Counted from the first letter of the stretch, positions 35,654-43,221 are shown. The stretch is DNA of 64,000 bases from MWCO01 sp964488865 (GCA_964488865.1 CAZAWR010000054.1:1-64000), one strand, 5' to 3'. A program made the numbers and translations. Notes: generated from the letters alone by a model not told the origin.

Positions 35654-37205
35654 GTGATGACTCCGCGTGAAGAGGGGGCGGCAGGTCACCTGCCGCAGCG
35701 CGGCATTGTGCGCGCGAGGAGCGTGAAGGGAAACCGGAACCGTCACGTGCGGATCGAGGAGGGCCCAGGCGCGGGACCGCTTGACGGCGGGCACCCTGTC
35801 TGGCAAGTGCGAGACGCATCGCACGAGTGGCGGAATTGGCAGACGCACCGGATTTAGGTTCCGGCGCCGAAAGGCGTAAGGGTTCAAGTCCCTTCTCGTG
35901 CACCGCACTGACTTCGTTGGCTTTTTCGGTTCCGTTGCCTGATTCACCATTCTGGCCAGTGCCAATCGAGGTGCCAAACAGAACGGAATCAAGGGACTTC
36001 AGGGACCCAAGCTGGGCCTCTTCCCAGGTCCGGGCGGCCCGTCTGTAGCGCTGGATCATCCCGCTGGATCGGTGGCCGGTTCGGTCCATGACCCACTGCT
36101 CGCTGCGGCCGTTCGCGAGGGCCACGGTCACGAAGGTGGCCCGAAGGTCGTGGGCTCGGATCGGCCTCCGGTTGGCGGTGCCCCGTGTCAACTCCGGGCG
36201 GTTCACGCCGGCCGTCTCGAGGTCGCTTCGGAGCTGGTCCGCAAGGTGATCTGGACTTGGCTGGGAACCGTCTTCGTCAACCAGGATGAGGTCTTCGTCG
36301 GTTGCGTCGGGCCGGGCGTCCTTGATGGCCTTGAGGGTGCGAAGGACGCCAGGATCGAGTGTCCAGGCCCGGGGGTCGTCGGTCTTGTTGACGTCCAGGC
36401 GGAAGATCCCGACTTCGAGGTTCACGTCCGCCCACGTGGCCCGGAACAACTCGCCGCGGCGCATGCCTTCCCGGGTGAGGATGCCGTAGGCCAGGCGACG
36501 CACGAACGGCACCTTCTTGCAAGACAGGAGCTTCTCATCGTCGGCGGGATAAAGGTAGGCGTCGGGTCGCGTCCTCGAGGGCGCTGGGAGCCAGCCCGAG
36601 GGGATCGGCGAGGCGGGCAGGATGCGGGCGGGCATCACGGCGAGGCGCATCACCCGGTGGATGACCTGGGCCACCTGCCGGCGCGTTCCCGGGGCCATGT
36701 CCGCGGGCAGGCTCGCCATGACGGCATCGCAGTGTTCCAGGCGGATCCGGTCGAGGCGGTACCTGCCCAGCACGGGGCAAACGTGCAAGCGAAGGATCTG
36801 CTCGTCACGGTCCGAGCTTCGCTTCTCGCGCACGTGGTCGGGGTGTCGCTTGGCGAGCTCTCCATCCGTCCAGTCCTGGGAGAAGTCCTGGAAGGAAGGC
36901 ACGCCGCTCGTGTCGACCCGTTCGCTCTTGCCGCCGCACAGGACATCTACCGTTGCGCCTACGGTCTGCCACGACTTCGACCCGGAGGCCGCGAGCTCGA
37001 GCACGGTGCCGATCTCGTCCGGGGTCAAGCTGGCCCGACGCATGCGCGATGCCCATCCCGCGAGGATGGCGGACTTCTCATCGGCCTCGGCCGTCGTCGG
37101 GGCCTCGAGGTGCAAGGTTCGGCGAACGCCGCGCCCCACGCGCACCACGGTCACAAGCGACCCGTCGCCGAGCTGGCGTACGCTTCCACGGGGCTTTGCC
37201 GGCAT
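35616..37205 (-). CDS. Tyrosine integrase of island A, frame crosses the att core
   Basis: From the ATG at 37205 the catalytic residues are visible: Arg in TREGMRRGE, the H-x-x-R of AHDLRATF, GH in DRTGHRS, and the nucleophile Tyr in MIQRYRRAA. After 434 codons the frame enters the 51-bp att core, which adds 17 codons (VHEKGLEPLRLSAPEPK), and continues antisense through the tRNA and into the start of adk for 78 more codons. In a circular form the same frame would instead run into 49624-49358 and gain a different 88-residue tail. This is the attP-inside-int arrangement known for Myxococcus phage Mx8. It starts in a TGATG overlap with the upstream small gene. Confidence 0.88.
   Translation of the reverse strand: MPAKPRGSVRQLGDGSLVTVVRVGRGVRRTLHLEAPTTAEADEKSAILAGWASRMRRASLTPDEIGTVLELAASGSKSWQTVGATVDVLCGGKSERVDTSGVPSFQDFSQDWTDGELAKRHPDHVREKRSSDRDEQILRLHVCPVLGRYRLDRIRLEHCDAVMASLPADMAPGTRRQVAQVIHRVMRLAVMPARILPASPIPSGWLPAPSRTRPDAYLYPADDEKLLSCKKVPFVRRLAYGILTREGMRRGELFRATWADVNLEVGIFRLDVNKTDDPRAWTLDPGVLRTLKAIKDARPDATDEDLILVDEDGSQPSPDHLADQLRSDLETAGVNRPELTRGTANRRPIRAHDLRATFVTVALANGRSEQWVMDRTGHRSSGMIQRYRRAARTWEEAQLGSLKSLDSVLFGTSIGTGQNGESGNGTEKANEVSAVHEKGLEPLRLSAPEPKSGASANSATRAMRLALARQGARRQAVPRLGPPRSARDGSGFPSRSSRAQCRAAAGDLPPPLHAESSHGNEHPHLRAER
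35821..35902 (+). tRNA. tRNA-Leu (anticodon UAG)
   Basis: The acceptor stem GCACGAG/CTCGTGC, an anticodon stem CCGGA/TCCGG with loop TTTAGGT (anticodon TAG), a long class II variable arm CGCC-GAAA-GGCG and a T arm AAGGG/CCCTT with loop TTCAAGT all pair. The discriminator is A and CCA is not encoded. Its 3' part is the attachment core of island A, so the gene stays intact after integration. Confidence 0.97.
35853..35903. repeat. att core copy 1 (in tRNA-Leu)
   Basis: This 51-bp 3' part of tRNA-Leu recurs without visible mismatch at 49625-49675 and within 52939-52992, all in the same orientation. The copies bound islands A and B. Copy 3 matches slightly further (54 bp, 35851-35904). Confidence 0.95.
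35958..35978 (+). other. Possible left arm-type integrase site of island A
   Basis: AGTGCCAATC followed by CCAAA at the same offset as in the inverted copy at 49513-49542 begins 54 bp inside the left att core. The two sites point in opposite directions, as arm sites of tyrosine integrases do. Confidence 0.5.
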
Positions 37206-37435
37206 CACATCCCTCCCTTGCCAAGCCACCACGTGCAGTCACCCACCAGGCGCGACAAGGCCTCGCCACGGGTCAGGGCGGTACCGGTTCCGAGCAGTCC
37301 ACCACGGTCGCTCTCGGCGCGTGCCTCCCAGACCTTCTGCCACCCCGCACCGTAGCAGCTCCACGTCCTTCGAACCGAGACCCTCGCCTCGGGAAGGATG
37401 ACCTGAACGAGGGACCGAGCATCGGTGAGCTTCAT
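37205..37435 (-). CDS. Small island protein, unknown function
   Basis: This 76-residue protein starts at an ATG that overlaps the stop of the gene before it (ATGA) and ends in a TGATG overlap with the integrase start. It has several Trp and a basic middle. I do not recognise it. The coupling suggests it is made together with the integrase, so a directionality or accessory role is possible but not shown. Confidence 0.6.
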   Translation of the reverse strand: MKLTDARSLVQVILPEARVSVRRTWSCYGAGWQKVWEARAESDRGGLLGTGTALTRGEALSRLVGDCTWWLGKGGM

Positions 37436-37680
37436 CGCCCACCCCGCGCGTCCACCCGGTCCACGTCCTCGATGTCCAGCATCAGGCCACCGACGCGGGC
37501 CAAGGTCCGTTCGATGATGCGGTTCGATTCCTTGGTGGACTCGCTGTCCTGGTTGTACCCACCCAGGTAGTGCTTGAGCTTGGCGAAGTCGGCCGCGATA
37601 TCGCTGAGCATCTCGTGCTGGGAGAGCAAGAGGCTCAGGCTGACTTGCACCATCTCTCTGTCGTGTGTACCTTCGCTCAT
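37432..37680 (-). CDS. Small helical island protein
   Basis: The 82-residue protein begins at the ATG at 37680 with AGGAG about 10 bases upstream. It is predicted by eye to be mostly helical (SLSLLLSQHEMLSDIAADF, then RIIERTLARVGGLMLD) and acidic. No family is recognised. It is coupled to the next gene by a 4-base overlap. Confidence 0.6.
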   Translation of the reverse strand: MSEGTHDREMVQVSLSLLLSQHEMLSDIAADFAKLKHYLGGYNQDSESTKESNRIIERTLARVGGLMLDIEDVDRVDARGGR

Positions 37681-37750
37681 GTTCGAATCTCCTATCAGGT
37701 TCGGACCACGGCCTCCGGGTGTTGGTAGCACCGCGGGGGCCGACTCGTGT

Positions 37751-37933
37751 TCAGCGGTCGGGGGACCGCTTGGGGGCCTTCGTGCCGTAGGTCTCCGCGT
37801 AGGTTCGGCGAATGGTGTACCGAATCCAGTCGGACAGTGTTTGACCCTCGCGGCCGGCCAGCGTCTCGAGCATGGCAAGCTCGGTGGGGCCAAGCCTAAC
37901 GGCGATGCGGTGTTCTCGTGCTTCCGCGTTCAT
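37751..37933 (-). CDS. Ribbon-helix-helix-like DNA-binding protein
   Basis: This 60-residue protein has the short strand IAVRLGPTELAMLETLA followed by a second helix (SDWIRYTIRRTYAE), the usual pattern of RHH/CopG-type repressors. A basic C-terminus follows. It is the first gene of the small minus-strand operon that leads to the integrase and could regulate it. Confidence 0.6.
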   Translation of the reverse strand: MNAEAREHRIAVRLGPTELAMLETLAGREGQTLSDWIRYTIRRTYAETYGTKAPKRSPDR

Positions 37934-38331
37934 GTTCGTCGAATGTATGCCTGATTGTCGAACAGGTCAACCCGCAATCAACATGGCCCCGAAGAATGGT
38001 CGCACCATGTAGGACAAAGCGGGCGGGGACCAAGAAGGCTTGGCGACGTCGCTTTTCCCGGGGATTTCCAATCCACGACGAGGTTTCCCTGGGGATTTAT
38101 GGTGGGGACCAATCGCCGAGCGCCTGGGCGCCCCCGCCCCCGTCCGTGGCCCGGCCAAATCGAAGCCGTTTCCTGACACGCACCCTCGAATTTCTCGGTG
38201 AAAACGACGCCCCCAAAAAGTGCTTGGGAGCGACGGTTGCTACGTGCCCGGCTGAAGCCCCATCTCGATCGCGATCTCCTCCCACGCCTCGAGCATGCCC
38301 TGCGAGGGCGCGCAATTGGGGGCTTTCAGTC
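37934..38331. other. Intergenic region between divergent island genes
   Basis: About 400 bases separate the RHH-like gene from the antirepressor-like frame. It should include divergent promoters. Several short frames are open on both strands but none has a clear start and binding site, so I call no gene here. Confidence 0.4.
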
Positions 38332-39315
38332 GTGCAGGTTTTCGCCAGCAAGCACGAGGTCAAGTTGGACGAGCTTCTCCGATGGCAGGGGGCGCGAGCG
38401 GAGAGGAAGCGTAGCCCGGCGTTCTTTGGGACGTCACCAGTGCCCAGAGAGGTGATCGAGGCCCACACCCCCGCTCCGCCTTCCGAGCCTCCCAAGGGTC
38501 CGCCGTGCATTGTCTGCGGGAAGCCTGTCGGAAGGAAGGTGACGGCGCGCGGAAAGACGGACTGGGCGAAAACGTGTTCTTCGGGGTGTCTCACTGCCAA
38601 TCGGAAACAGAACGGAAGGCAACGCTTGGCTGCATGGCAAGAGGTAAAGCGCGCTGCTTTCAAATCACAACCCCACCAGGACGCGCCACCCGTCGCAACC
38701 GAAGTCGTGGCAGAGGTCGTCGAAGCCCCCGAAGTCAACCACCGCTTCGACGCCATCGAACTGGTCCGCGTGCCGTTCCACGGTGACACACTCGAAGCCG
38801 TGAAGCGCGACGATGGAATCTGGGTCGGCGTCAAGCGAGCCTGCGAGAACGTGGGGCTCACCTCGAACGCGCAGATTACGAAGCTCAAGGAAGCTCATTG
38901 GGCAACCACAACGACCATCGTTGCAGTTGCCGCCGACGGCAAGAACCGCGACACCTTCATGCTCCGCCTCGACAAGGTGCCGACGTGGCTGATGACGATC
39001 GAAGCGTCGCGTGTCGACCCTGCCATCCACCCGTGCTCCCATCGGGGAAGGTGGCCGAGTTCGACCGCTGGGCCTCCGTCCACCTCCCATCCCCCGGATC
39101 TCGCACATGTTGGGATGACCGGCGAACTCGTCGTCCAAGGCCTTCAGGAGCATTGCCCCACAGACCGGTTCCGAGTCGGGCGAGAACCGCACGACTGCCA
39201 CGTAGGCGGACTCCGGCTCACCGCGCACCATCGCCGTGGCCTTGACGTCGGCAACGGCCGTCGGGACGAGTGTCTCCAACTGCTTCTCTTGCTCGGTGGT
39301 AAGTTCCATGAATAG
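38332..39315 (+). CDS. P22-antirepressor-like protein with damaged C-terminus
   Basis: From GTG 38332 the frame first encodes a basic HTH-like segment (GLSVVQVFASKHEVK is split by the start, then LDELLRWQGARAERK), a possible Cys pair (CIVCGK) and then, from about residue 135, a P22_AR_N-type domain (VRVPFHGDTLEAVKRDDG, then RACENVGL). Such proteins counter repressors in phage induction. After about 39035 the sequence becomes unlike the family and continues better in another phase (SGKVAEFDRWASVHLP), so a frameshift or junction is likely. The last 250 bases are antisense to the 5' part of the gene starting at 39309. The true start may lie upstream. Confidence 0.5.
   Translation: MQVFASKHEVKLDELLRWQGARAERKRSPAFFGTSPVPREVIEAHTPAPPSEPPKGPPCIVCGKPVGRKVTARGKTDWAKTCSSGCLTANRKQNGRQRLAAWQEVKRAAFKSQPHQDAPPVATEVVAEVVEAPEVNHRFDAIELVRVPFHGDTLEAVKRDDGIWVGVKRACENVGLTSNAQITKLKEAHWATTTTIVAVAADGKNRDTFMLRLDKVPTWLMTIEASRVDPAIHPCSHRGRWPSSTAGPPSTSHPPDLAHVGMTGELVVQGLQEHCPTDRFRVGREPHDCHVGGLRLTAHHRRGLDVGNGRRDECLQLLLLLGGKFHE
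38665..39309 (-). CDS. Island protein, credible only in its first ~70 codons
   Basis: The ATG at 39309 has GGAGC just upstream and follows the stop of the preceding gene by 9 bases, so the start looks real. The first 70 or so residues (to about 39100) are protein-like and mixed alpha/beta (VVRFSPDSEP, GAMLLKALDDEFAG). Beyond that the frame is antisense to the antirepressor-like gene and has a shadow-like composition. The original gene was probably cut here by recombination. No family is recognised. Confidence 0.4.
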   Translation of the reverse strand: MELTTEQEKQLETLVPTAVADVKATAMVRGEPESAYVAVVRFSPDSEPVCGAMLLKALDDEFAGHPNMCEIRGMGGGRRPSGRTRPPSPMGARVDGRVDTRRFDRHQPRRHLVEAEHEGVAVLAVGGNCNDGRCGCPMSFLELRNLRVRGEPHVLAGSLDADPDSIVALHGFECVTVERHADQFDGVEAVVDFGGFDDLCHDFGCDGWRVLVGL

Positions 39316-39318
39316 CTC

Positions 39319-40104
39319 CTATTCATCCCAGTAGCTTGGATCGTTGTAGTTCGCTTCAGGTGGGACGGGCGGCGGGGGCCCGGGAGGGTTCAGGCCGTAC
39401 GCGGTCGCGAGCTCCTCCCACGAGACCGGATACCCCCCGGCCACCATGGCGAGCCATTCCGCCTGAGCCTCTCCTCGTCTGTTCGGGTCGTTGCCTCCCG
39501 ATGTCTTCGCGCCCTTGGGCGTTCCTGTCCCCGTGGTCTTCGCCTCTGCCACCCACTCGATGGTCGGGATCTTGACCGTCTTCGTGCCTCGAATCGACCC
39601 GTCCTCGAGCCCGCCGATGTTCTTGACGAGCACCGCTCCGATGCCGGCGTCGTACGTCACGGGATGGACGATCTCGAACGGGTCCGACTCCTTGCGGTCG
39701 GTCGGGTCGCGGAGCTGCGGGCGAATCGCTCTCCATTCGGCCCAGTGCGCCGGCGTCCAGAACAGCAGTTGGATCTCGACCTCGGCGGGTTCCCATCCCT
39801 TGACGGTCAGCTTTGCCTTCGACTTGCCGTCCGGGCTCTTGACGTCGATCTTGCGCTCTGCCGGCTTCGTGATGACCACACGCGCGAGGCCTGGGAGATG
39901 GAATGGCCCGAGTTGGCATCGCTCCCATTCCGTACGCTGTCCGAGGTCCAGGATGCCACCTGTGCTCGAGAGCCAGAACGGAGCCGCGTCCACGACCGCG
40001 GGCGTCGTCGGCTCACCGTCTGTCGTCGTGACCGCCCCGTCATCCGGAGGACGACCGCTTCCGCCGGGTGGAGTCCACGGGCCGAAGGTGTCGTTATCGT
40101 TCAT
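39319..40104 (-). CDS. Phage structural-like protein, family uncertain
   Basis: This 261-residue protein has a Pro/Gly-rich start, a central beta domain (ILDLG, then RVVITKPAERKIDVKSPDGK, GWEPAEVEIQLLFWT) and a Pro-rich end. The central pattern resembles uncharacterised baseplate- or tail-associated phage proteins in which a deformable beta domain precedes HP or HP-like strands, but I cannot name it with confidence. Its ATG lies 1 base after the stop of the upstream gene. If it is a tail protein, the element once had more of a virion operon than is left. Confidence 0.55.
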   Translation of the reverse strand: MNDNDTFGPWTPPGGSGRPPDDGAVTTTDGEPTTPAVVDAAPFWLSSTGGILDLGQRTEWERCQLGPFHLPGLARVVITKPAERKIDVKSPDGKSKAKLTVKGWEPAEVEIQLLFWTPAHWAEWRAIRPQLRDPTDRKESDPFEIVHPVTYDAGIGAVLVKNIGGLEDGSIRGTKTVKIPTIEWVAEAKTTGTGTPKGAKTSGGNDPNRRGEAQAEWLAMVAGGYPVSWEELATAYGLNPPGPPPPVPPEANYNDPSYWDE

Positions 40105-40105
40105 C

Positions 40106-40444
40106 TCAGTACCTCATCGTGGTAAAAGTCGCGAATTGGCTCGCCGCGGCCTGGATGGTCGATTCCCCCGCACGATTGGGAGCGATCTGCGTTCCAGTGC
40201 TTTCCAGGCCACGGCGCCGGGCGGACGACTTTCCGCCTGGTGCGCGTGCGCGCTTGCCCACCTTGAAGGTGGCGCTTGCGGCGTGGGGAGCGAGGTGAAG
40301 ACCACTGGGGCAGCGAGAACCATTCCCGCGCCCATGTGGGGACGGCCATCTGGAGACTCCGTCGCTTCCTCGCCCAATCGCCATCGGGGGCGCGACTTCG
40401 CCCCGAAGACCCGAAAGGAATGGATCCCGCCGCAAAGCTTTCAT
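40106..40444 (-). CDS. Small basic island protein
   Basis: A 112-residue frame begins at an ATG overlapping the previous stop (ATGA) and ends 1 base before the next start. It is Arg/Ser/Gly-rich, with a more protein-like C-terminal half (AGESTIQAAASQFATFTTMR). The overlaps are the main support. Other frames here are equally open, so the call is moderate. Confidence 0.45.
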   Translation of the reverse strand: MKALRRDPFLSGLRGEVAPPMAIGRGSDGVSRWPSPHGRGNGSRCPSGLHLAPHAASATFKVGKRARAPGGKSSARRRGLESTGTQIAPNRAGESTIQAAASQFATFTTMRY

Positions 40445-40641
40445 CCCTTCCTCACAAGACGGCCCCGGCCCGTACGCCGGTGATAGTCGTCCAGAAGGAG
40501 GGCGTAGGTCATTGGACACTCTCGATGGAGCACCGCCAATTCGGCGTAGGTCCACTGCTCCCAAGGACGGTCCCACACCCCCTCTTTGAGGTCGTGAAGA
40601 TGCTCGATCGGTCGGGTCCTACAGTCGAATGGTTTCGGCAT
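40441..40641 (-). CDS. Small island protein, unknown function
   Basis: The ATG at 40641 has GGAGGG about 8 bases upstream and opens a 66-residue protein with many Trp, His and Arg (PIEHLHDLKEGVWDRPWEQW). It lies in the head-gene train directly behind the 84-residue gene. I do not recognise a family; size and position would fit a head-completion or tail-chaperone factor. Confidence 0.55.
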   Translation of the reverse strand: MPKPFDCRTRPIEHLHDLKEGVWDRPWEQWTYAELAVLHRECPMTYALLLDDYHRRTGRGRLVRKG

Positions 40642-40642
40642 G

Positions 40643-40897
40643 TCAATACCCTCCAATCAGACCGGTGGCACTGGCCGCAAGGCATTTGCGGATTACCACC
40701 CCTCGAAGCTCGCCCTGGGCCACGAGAGTGAATGTCTGCCCAGCGTCGTCTGCGTCGCTCGCCGCAACCACCGTGAGGGTACCTCCGGCCCCCTCACATC
40801 GAACCCACGTGATCGGAGGATCGAACACCTTGCCCGCAACCACCGTGACAAGGTGGGTGACGAGGTGGACGCCGGGTTCGTGATGATTGACTGTCAC
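40643..40897 (-). CDS. Small protein downstream of the capsid gene
   Basis: This 84-residue, mostly beta protein starts at GTG 40897 with GAGG 9 bases upstream, 9 bases after the capsid stop. It alternates hydrophobic strands (THLVTVVAGKVF, TLTVVAA, TFTLVAQ). A head-decoration or head-completion role is inferred only from position. Confidence 0.6.
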   Translation of the reverse strand: MTVNHHEPGVHLVTHLVTVVAGKVFDPPITWVRCEGAGGTLTVVAASDADDAGQTFTLVAQGELRGVVIRKCLAASATGLIGGY

Positions 40898-40906
40898 GAC
40901 TGCACC

Positions 40907-41779
40907 TCAGTTGTGCTTCAACAGCACGGTTCCGGACTTGGTCGAATTGGGGCCAAGCCGCAGATACCGGTGGACGACGAAGTAGACGTGAACGGCGATG
41001 ATGTCGGCGCCGGCGAGGACGTCTCGCGCGTACTCCACCTCGGGAGTGCCGTTGTACCAGAGGGCGAGGGCGCCCCTCTTGAGGAGGCCCGTGGTGTACT
41101 TCGGCGGGGTGTCCTCGGTCGGCACCACACGATCGCTCACCGCGACGGGATAGCCCATCACGTTGCCGAGTCGGCCCTCGGTGGGCGTCACGAACAGGCT
41201 TCGGCCCGTGGCGTCCTTGAGCTTGCGGATGTCGTTCTCCACCTTGGAGTGACAGATCATGAGGCTCGCGGGATCGTCCGCCTCGTCGCCCCACTTGGCC
41301 CGGCCGTCCAGGATGAGGTCGCTGTCGATGGTCCGCGGCGTGGTGGCGCTGTAGACGTCCACCGTCATCGCGGGCAGGCTCGCCGAGGCCGCCTCGAGCA
41401 GAACCTTGTCGAAGTGTCGGAAGGCGCCGTCCACGATCTGCCGTCCGGCTTCATCGTACGGGTCGCCACGCATGCCGAGGTAGTGCGCCCAGTCCGTGAT
41501 CGCAAAGGCCTTGCCGGCCCGGCGCACAAGCGCCTCCTCGGCGCTCGCCGAGATCTTCACCGGCGTGAGGGCTTGCCCCTCGGGCAGCTCCTCGAACTCG
41601 CCGATGGTGTTGAAGTACGGGATCTCGACCTTCTTGCCGAGAGCCTTGCCGCCGAACGGCATCGTGGAGCTCGCCACGACCGCGGGGCTTTCCCACAGTG
41701 CCTTGCGCCCAGCGAACGCGCCTTGGACCGCAGCGGTGAGTTCCTCGATATCCGGGAGGTCTGTCGTTTTCGTAGCCAT
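40907..41779 (-). CDS. Phage major capsid protein
   Basis: The 290-residue protein has the features of a phage coat protein: an acidic helical N-terminus, EIPYFNTIGEFEELPEGQ, a region on the state of subunits (RRAGKAFAITDWAHYLG), VDGAFRHFDKVLLEAASASL, and a long beta-rich C-terminal half ending in RRYL-like strands. It would form the icosahedral shell. The ATG at 41779 lies 2 bases after the stop of the small gene before it. The first 108 or so bases of this gene are duplicated at 42158-42265. Confidence 0.8.
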   Translation of the reverse strand: MATKTTDLPDIEELTAAVQGAFAGRKALWESPAVVASSTMPFGGKALGKKVEIPYFNTIGEFEELPEGQALTPVKISASAEEALVRRAGKAFAITDWAHYLGMRGDPYDEAGRQIVDGAFRHFDKVLLEAASASLPAMTVDVYSATTPRTIDSDLILDGRAKWGDEADDPASLMICHSKVENDIRKLKDATGRSLFVTPTEGRLGNVMGYPVAVSDRVVPTEDTPPKYTTGLLKRGALALWYNGTPEVEYARDVLAGADIIAVHVYFVVHRYLRLGPNSTKSGTVLLKHN

Positions 41780-41968
41780 GATCAGTCTGCCTTTCCGCCC
41801 ATGTTGGGCAGTTGTTTCTTGCCTTCTGCGACGGCCAGCTTGTGCAGCCAGACCCGGTGCTCTCGCGTCAGGATGCCGCGCCGGATCTCGGCCGCGGCCC
41901 GCCGCTCGAACGACTCCTTCAACGTCTTGTACAGCGCGGGATCTTCGCCTCGCAGCTCCGCCCGCTCG
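41672..41968. repeat. 297-bp direct repeat, copy 1
   Basis: This segment is identical by eye to 42158-42454 (offset 486). It covers the 5' end of the capsid gene and most of the small gene before it. Perfect identity implies a recent duplication or an assembly artefact. Confidence 0.9.
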
Positions 41969-42153
41969 ACGCTACCAGGGCTCACGTTCAGCATCGCAGC
42001 CGCCTGCTCTGCGGCCTTGCCGAGGGTCAAACACTTAGCTTCAATTGTTGCTAAGTGTTCCTTCTGTTTTCCCGGCGCAGTTCCTCCGTGCTCCCTCTGC
42101 CGCTCCTTGGCCGCGGGGGCGAAGATGATGCGCTTCAGTTCACGCGCGACCAT
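41782..42153 (-). CDS. Chimeric 123-residue protein (ParB-like HTH front, duplicated back)
   Basis: The N-terminal 61 residues come from a 189-bp segment found only between the two repeat copies. They look like the DNA-binding part of ParB/RepB-type proteins (AAKERQREHGG, then LGKAAEQAAAMLNVSPGSV). The C-terminal 62 residues duplicate the back of the small gene at 42268-42495. The protein is therefore a junction product of the duplication. Whether it is expressed is unknown. Confidence 0.5.
   Translation of the reverse strand: MVARELKRIIFAPAAKERQREHGGTAPGKQKEHLATIEAKCLTLGKAAEQAAAMLNVSPGSVERAELRGEDPALYKTLKESFERRAAAEIRRGILTREHRVWLHKLAVAEGKKQLPNMGGKAD
42030..42059. repeat. 10-bp inverted repeat in the unique segment
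   Basis: AACACTTAGC and GCTAAGTGTT are separated by 10 AT-rich bases. The dyad lies in the 189-bp segment that joins the duplication and could be an operator or a transcript hairpin. It stands out by its low GC. Confidence 0.5.
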
Positions 42154-42265
42154 GGCGCGCCACGACCGCGGGGCTTTCCCACAGTGCCTTGCGCCCAGCG
42201 AACGCGCCTTGGACCGCAGCGGTGAGTTCCTCGATATCCGGGAGGTCTGTCGTTTTCGTAGCCAT
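42140..42265 (-). pseudogene. Truncated second copy of the capsid gene 5' end
   Basis: The duplicated capsid start gives 36 identical codons from the ATG at 42265, then 5 foreign codons and a TGA at 42142-42140. It cannot make a capsid. It marks the right-hand edge of the duplication. Confidence 0.85.
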
Positions 42266-42454
42266 GATCAGTCTGCCTTTCCGCCCATGTTGGGCAGTTG
42301 TTTCTTGCCTTCTGCGACGGCCAGCTTGTGCAGCCAGACCCGGTGCTCTCGCGTCAGGATGCCGCGCCGGATCTCGGCCGCGGCCCGCCGCTCGAACGAC
42401 TCCTTCAACGTCTTGTACAGCGCGGGATCTTCGCCTCGCAGCTCCGCCCGCTCG
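42158..42454. repeat. 297-bp direct repeat, copy 2
   Basis: Second copy of 41672-41968, without visible mismatch. The 189 bases between the copies are unrelated to either flank. Confidence 0.9.
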
Positions 42455-42495
42455 CTGTACGTCAAGTCCTCGAACCTGAACTTCTCGATCGCCAT
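42268..42495 (-). CDS. Small helical protein upstream of the capsid gene
   Basis: The ATG at 42495 opens a 75-residue, charged, helical protein (LYKTLKESFERR, then EHRVWLHKLAVAEGKKQ). It follows the coiled-coil gene by 1 base and in the ancestral order led directly into the capsid ATG. A scaffold-like or assembly role is possible; no family is recognised. Confidence 0.6.
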   Translation of the reverse strand: MAIEKFRFEDLTYSERAELRGEDPALYKTLKESFERRAAAEIRRGILTREHRVWLHKLAVAEGKKQLPNMGGKAD

Positions 42496-42496
42496 G

Positions 42497-43081
42497 TCAA
42501 CCAGCCTTTCTCGGCGCAGCAACGCGCGGGAACCAAGCCGCCATCTCGCCGTGCAGTCCCGGCGTGTCTCTCAGAACCATCTCTAGGTACTCTCGCCCCC
42601 GATGCCTCACCGTCTCGACACTCGTGAAGGGCTGAGGCATTCCCCAGCTCGTGCCCATCTTGTCGGCCAACTCGCCGCACTTGACCGCGGCCGCCTTCTG
42701 AACCGCAATGGTCTTCCCAACCTCGGCCTCGAGCTCGTGCAGGTCGAGGAAGAGGCGCTCGAGCGCGGGGAAATACCTCTCACGAAGCGCCTGGTCGAGG
42801 TATCCGGGGCGGGTGACCGCCTCGAGCCGCTCGAACTCCTCGCGAAGAGGACGAATGCGGCTTTGCTCCGCGTCCTTTCGCGCCTGCTCCTCGGCCGCCA
42901 TCGCCTCATCGAGCATGGCAATCAGGCGAGCCTCGTTTCGCTTCTCGGCGTCGTACAGCTCGCGTGCAGCGTCGCCATCATCGGCGAGCAGCGCTCTCGC
43001 GAGACGTCCGAGCTCGGCCCGGGTCTGGGCGAGGGCCGATCCCAGGTCGCTACTCGACGGAGGTTGCTTCTTCTTCGTCAT
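42497..43081 (-). CDS. Coiled-coil protein of the head region
   Basis: From the ATG at 43081 this 194-residue protein is strongly helical and charged through residues 10-140 (ELYDAEKRNEARLIAMLDEA and following heptads). The frame is open back to 43198 but the ATGA overlap with the 47-residue gene marks the start. Between terminase and capsid a portal of 400-500 residues is normal, and this is far too small to be one. A scaffold or internal head protein is the best guess. Confidence 0.6.
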   Translation of the reverse strand: MTKKKQPPSSSDLGSALAQTRAELGRLARALLADDGDAARELYDAEKRNEARLIAMLDEAMAAEEQARKDAEQSRIRPLREEFERLEAVTRPGYLDQALRERYFPALERLFLDLHELEAEVGKTIAVQKAAAVKCGELADKMGTSWGMPQPFTSVETVRHRGREYLEMVLRDTPGLHGEMAAWFPRVAAPRKAG

Positions 43082-43221
43082 CTGTCTGTCCTTCTGCCGG
43101 CGTAGCGACGTCGCCTCACGAAGCGCACAACGCTCCCGTCCGGCCGTTTGATTGCCAATGCATCGGGCTCCTCGAGGGCCTCGAAAAGTCGCCTCCACCA
43201 GCCCACCAGAGCTCGCATCAT
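43078..43221 (-). CDS. 47-residue basic protein between terminase and head genes
   Basis: An ATG ATG pair at 43221-43216 overlaps the large-terminase stop, and the frame ends in a TGA that overlaps the next ATG. It encodes a Trp- and Arg-rich peptide (MMRALVGWWRRLFEALEE, then KRPDGSVVRFVRRRRY). Double coupling on both sides is good evidence that it is translated. In lambda the tiny gene W sits at this spot, but sequence similarity cannot be claimed. Confidence 0.55.
   Translation of the reverse strand: MMRALVGWWRRLFEALEEPDALAIKRPDGSVVRFVRRRRYAGRRTDR

Noticed and set aside
38198..38455. IS66-type TnpA-like gene
   Set aside because: A short helix-turn-helix resemblance around GLSVVQVFASKHEVK is present, but no transposase gene or terminal repeats are nearby, and the frame leads into an antirepressor-like domain.
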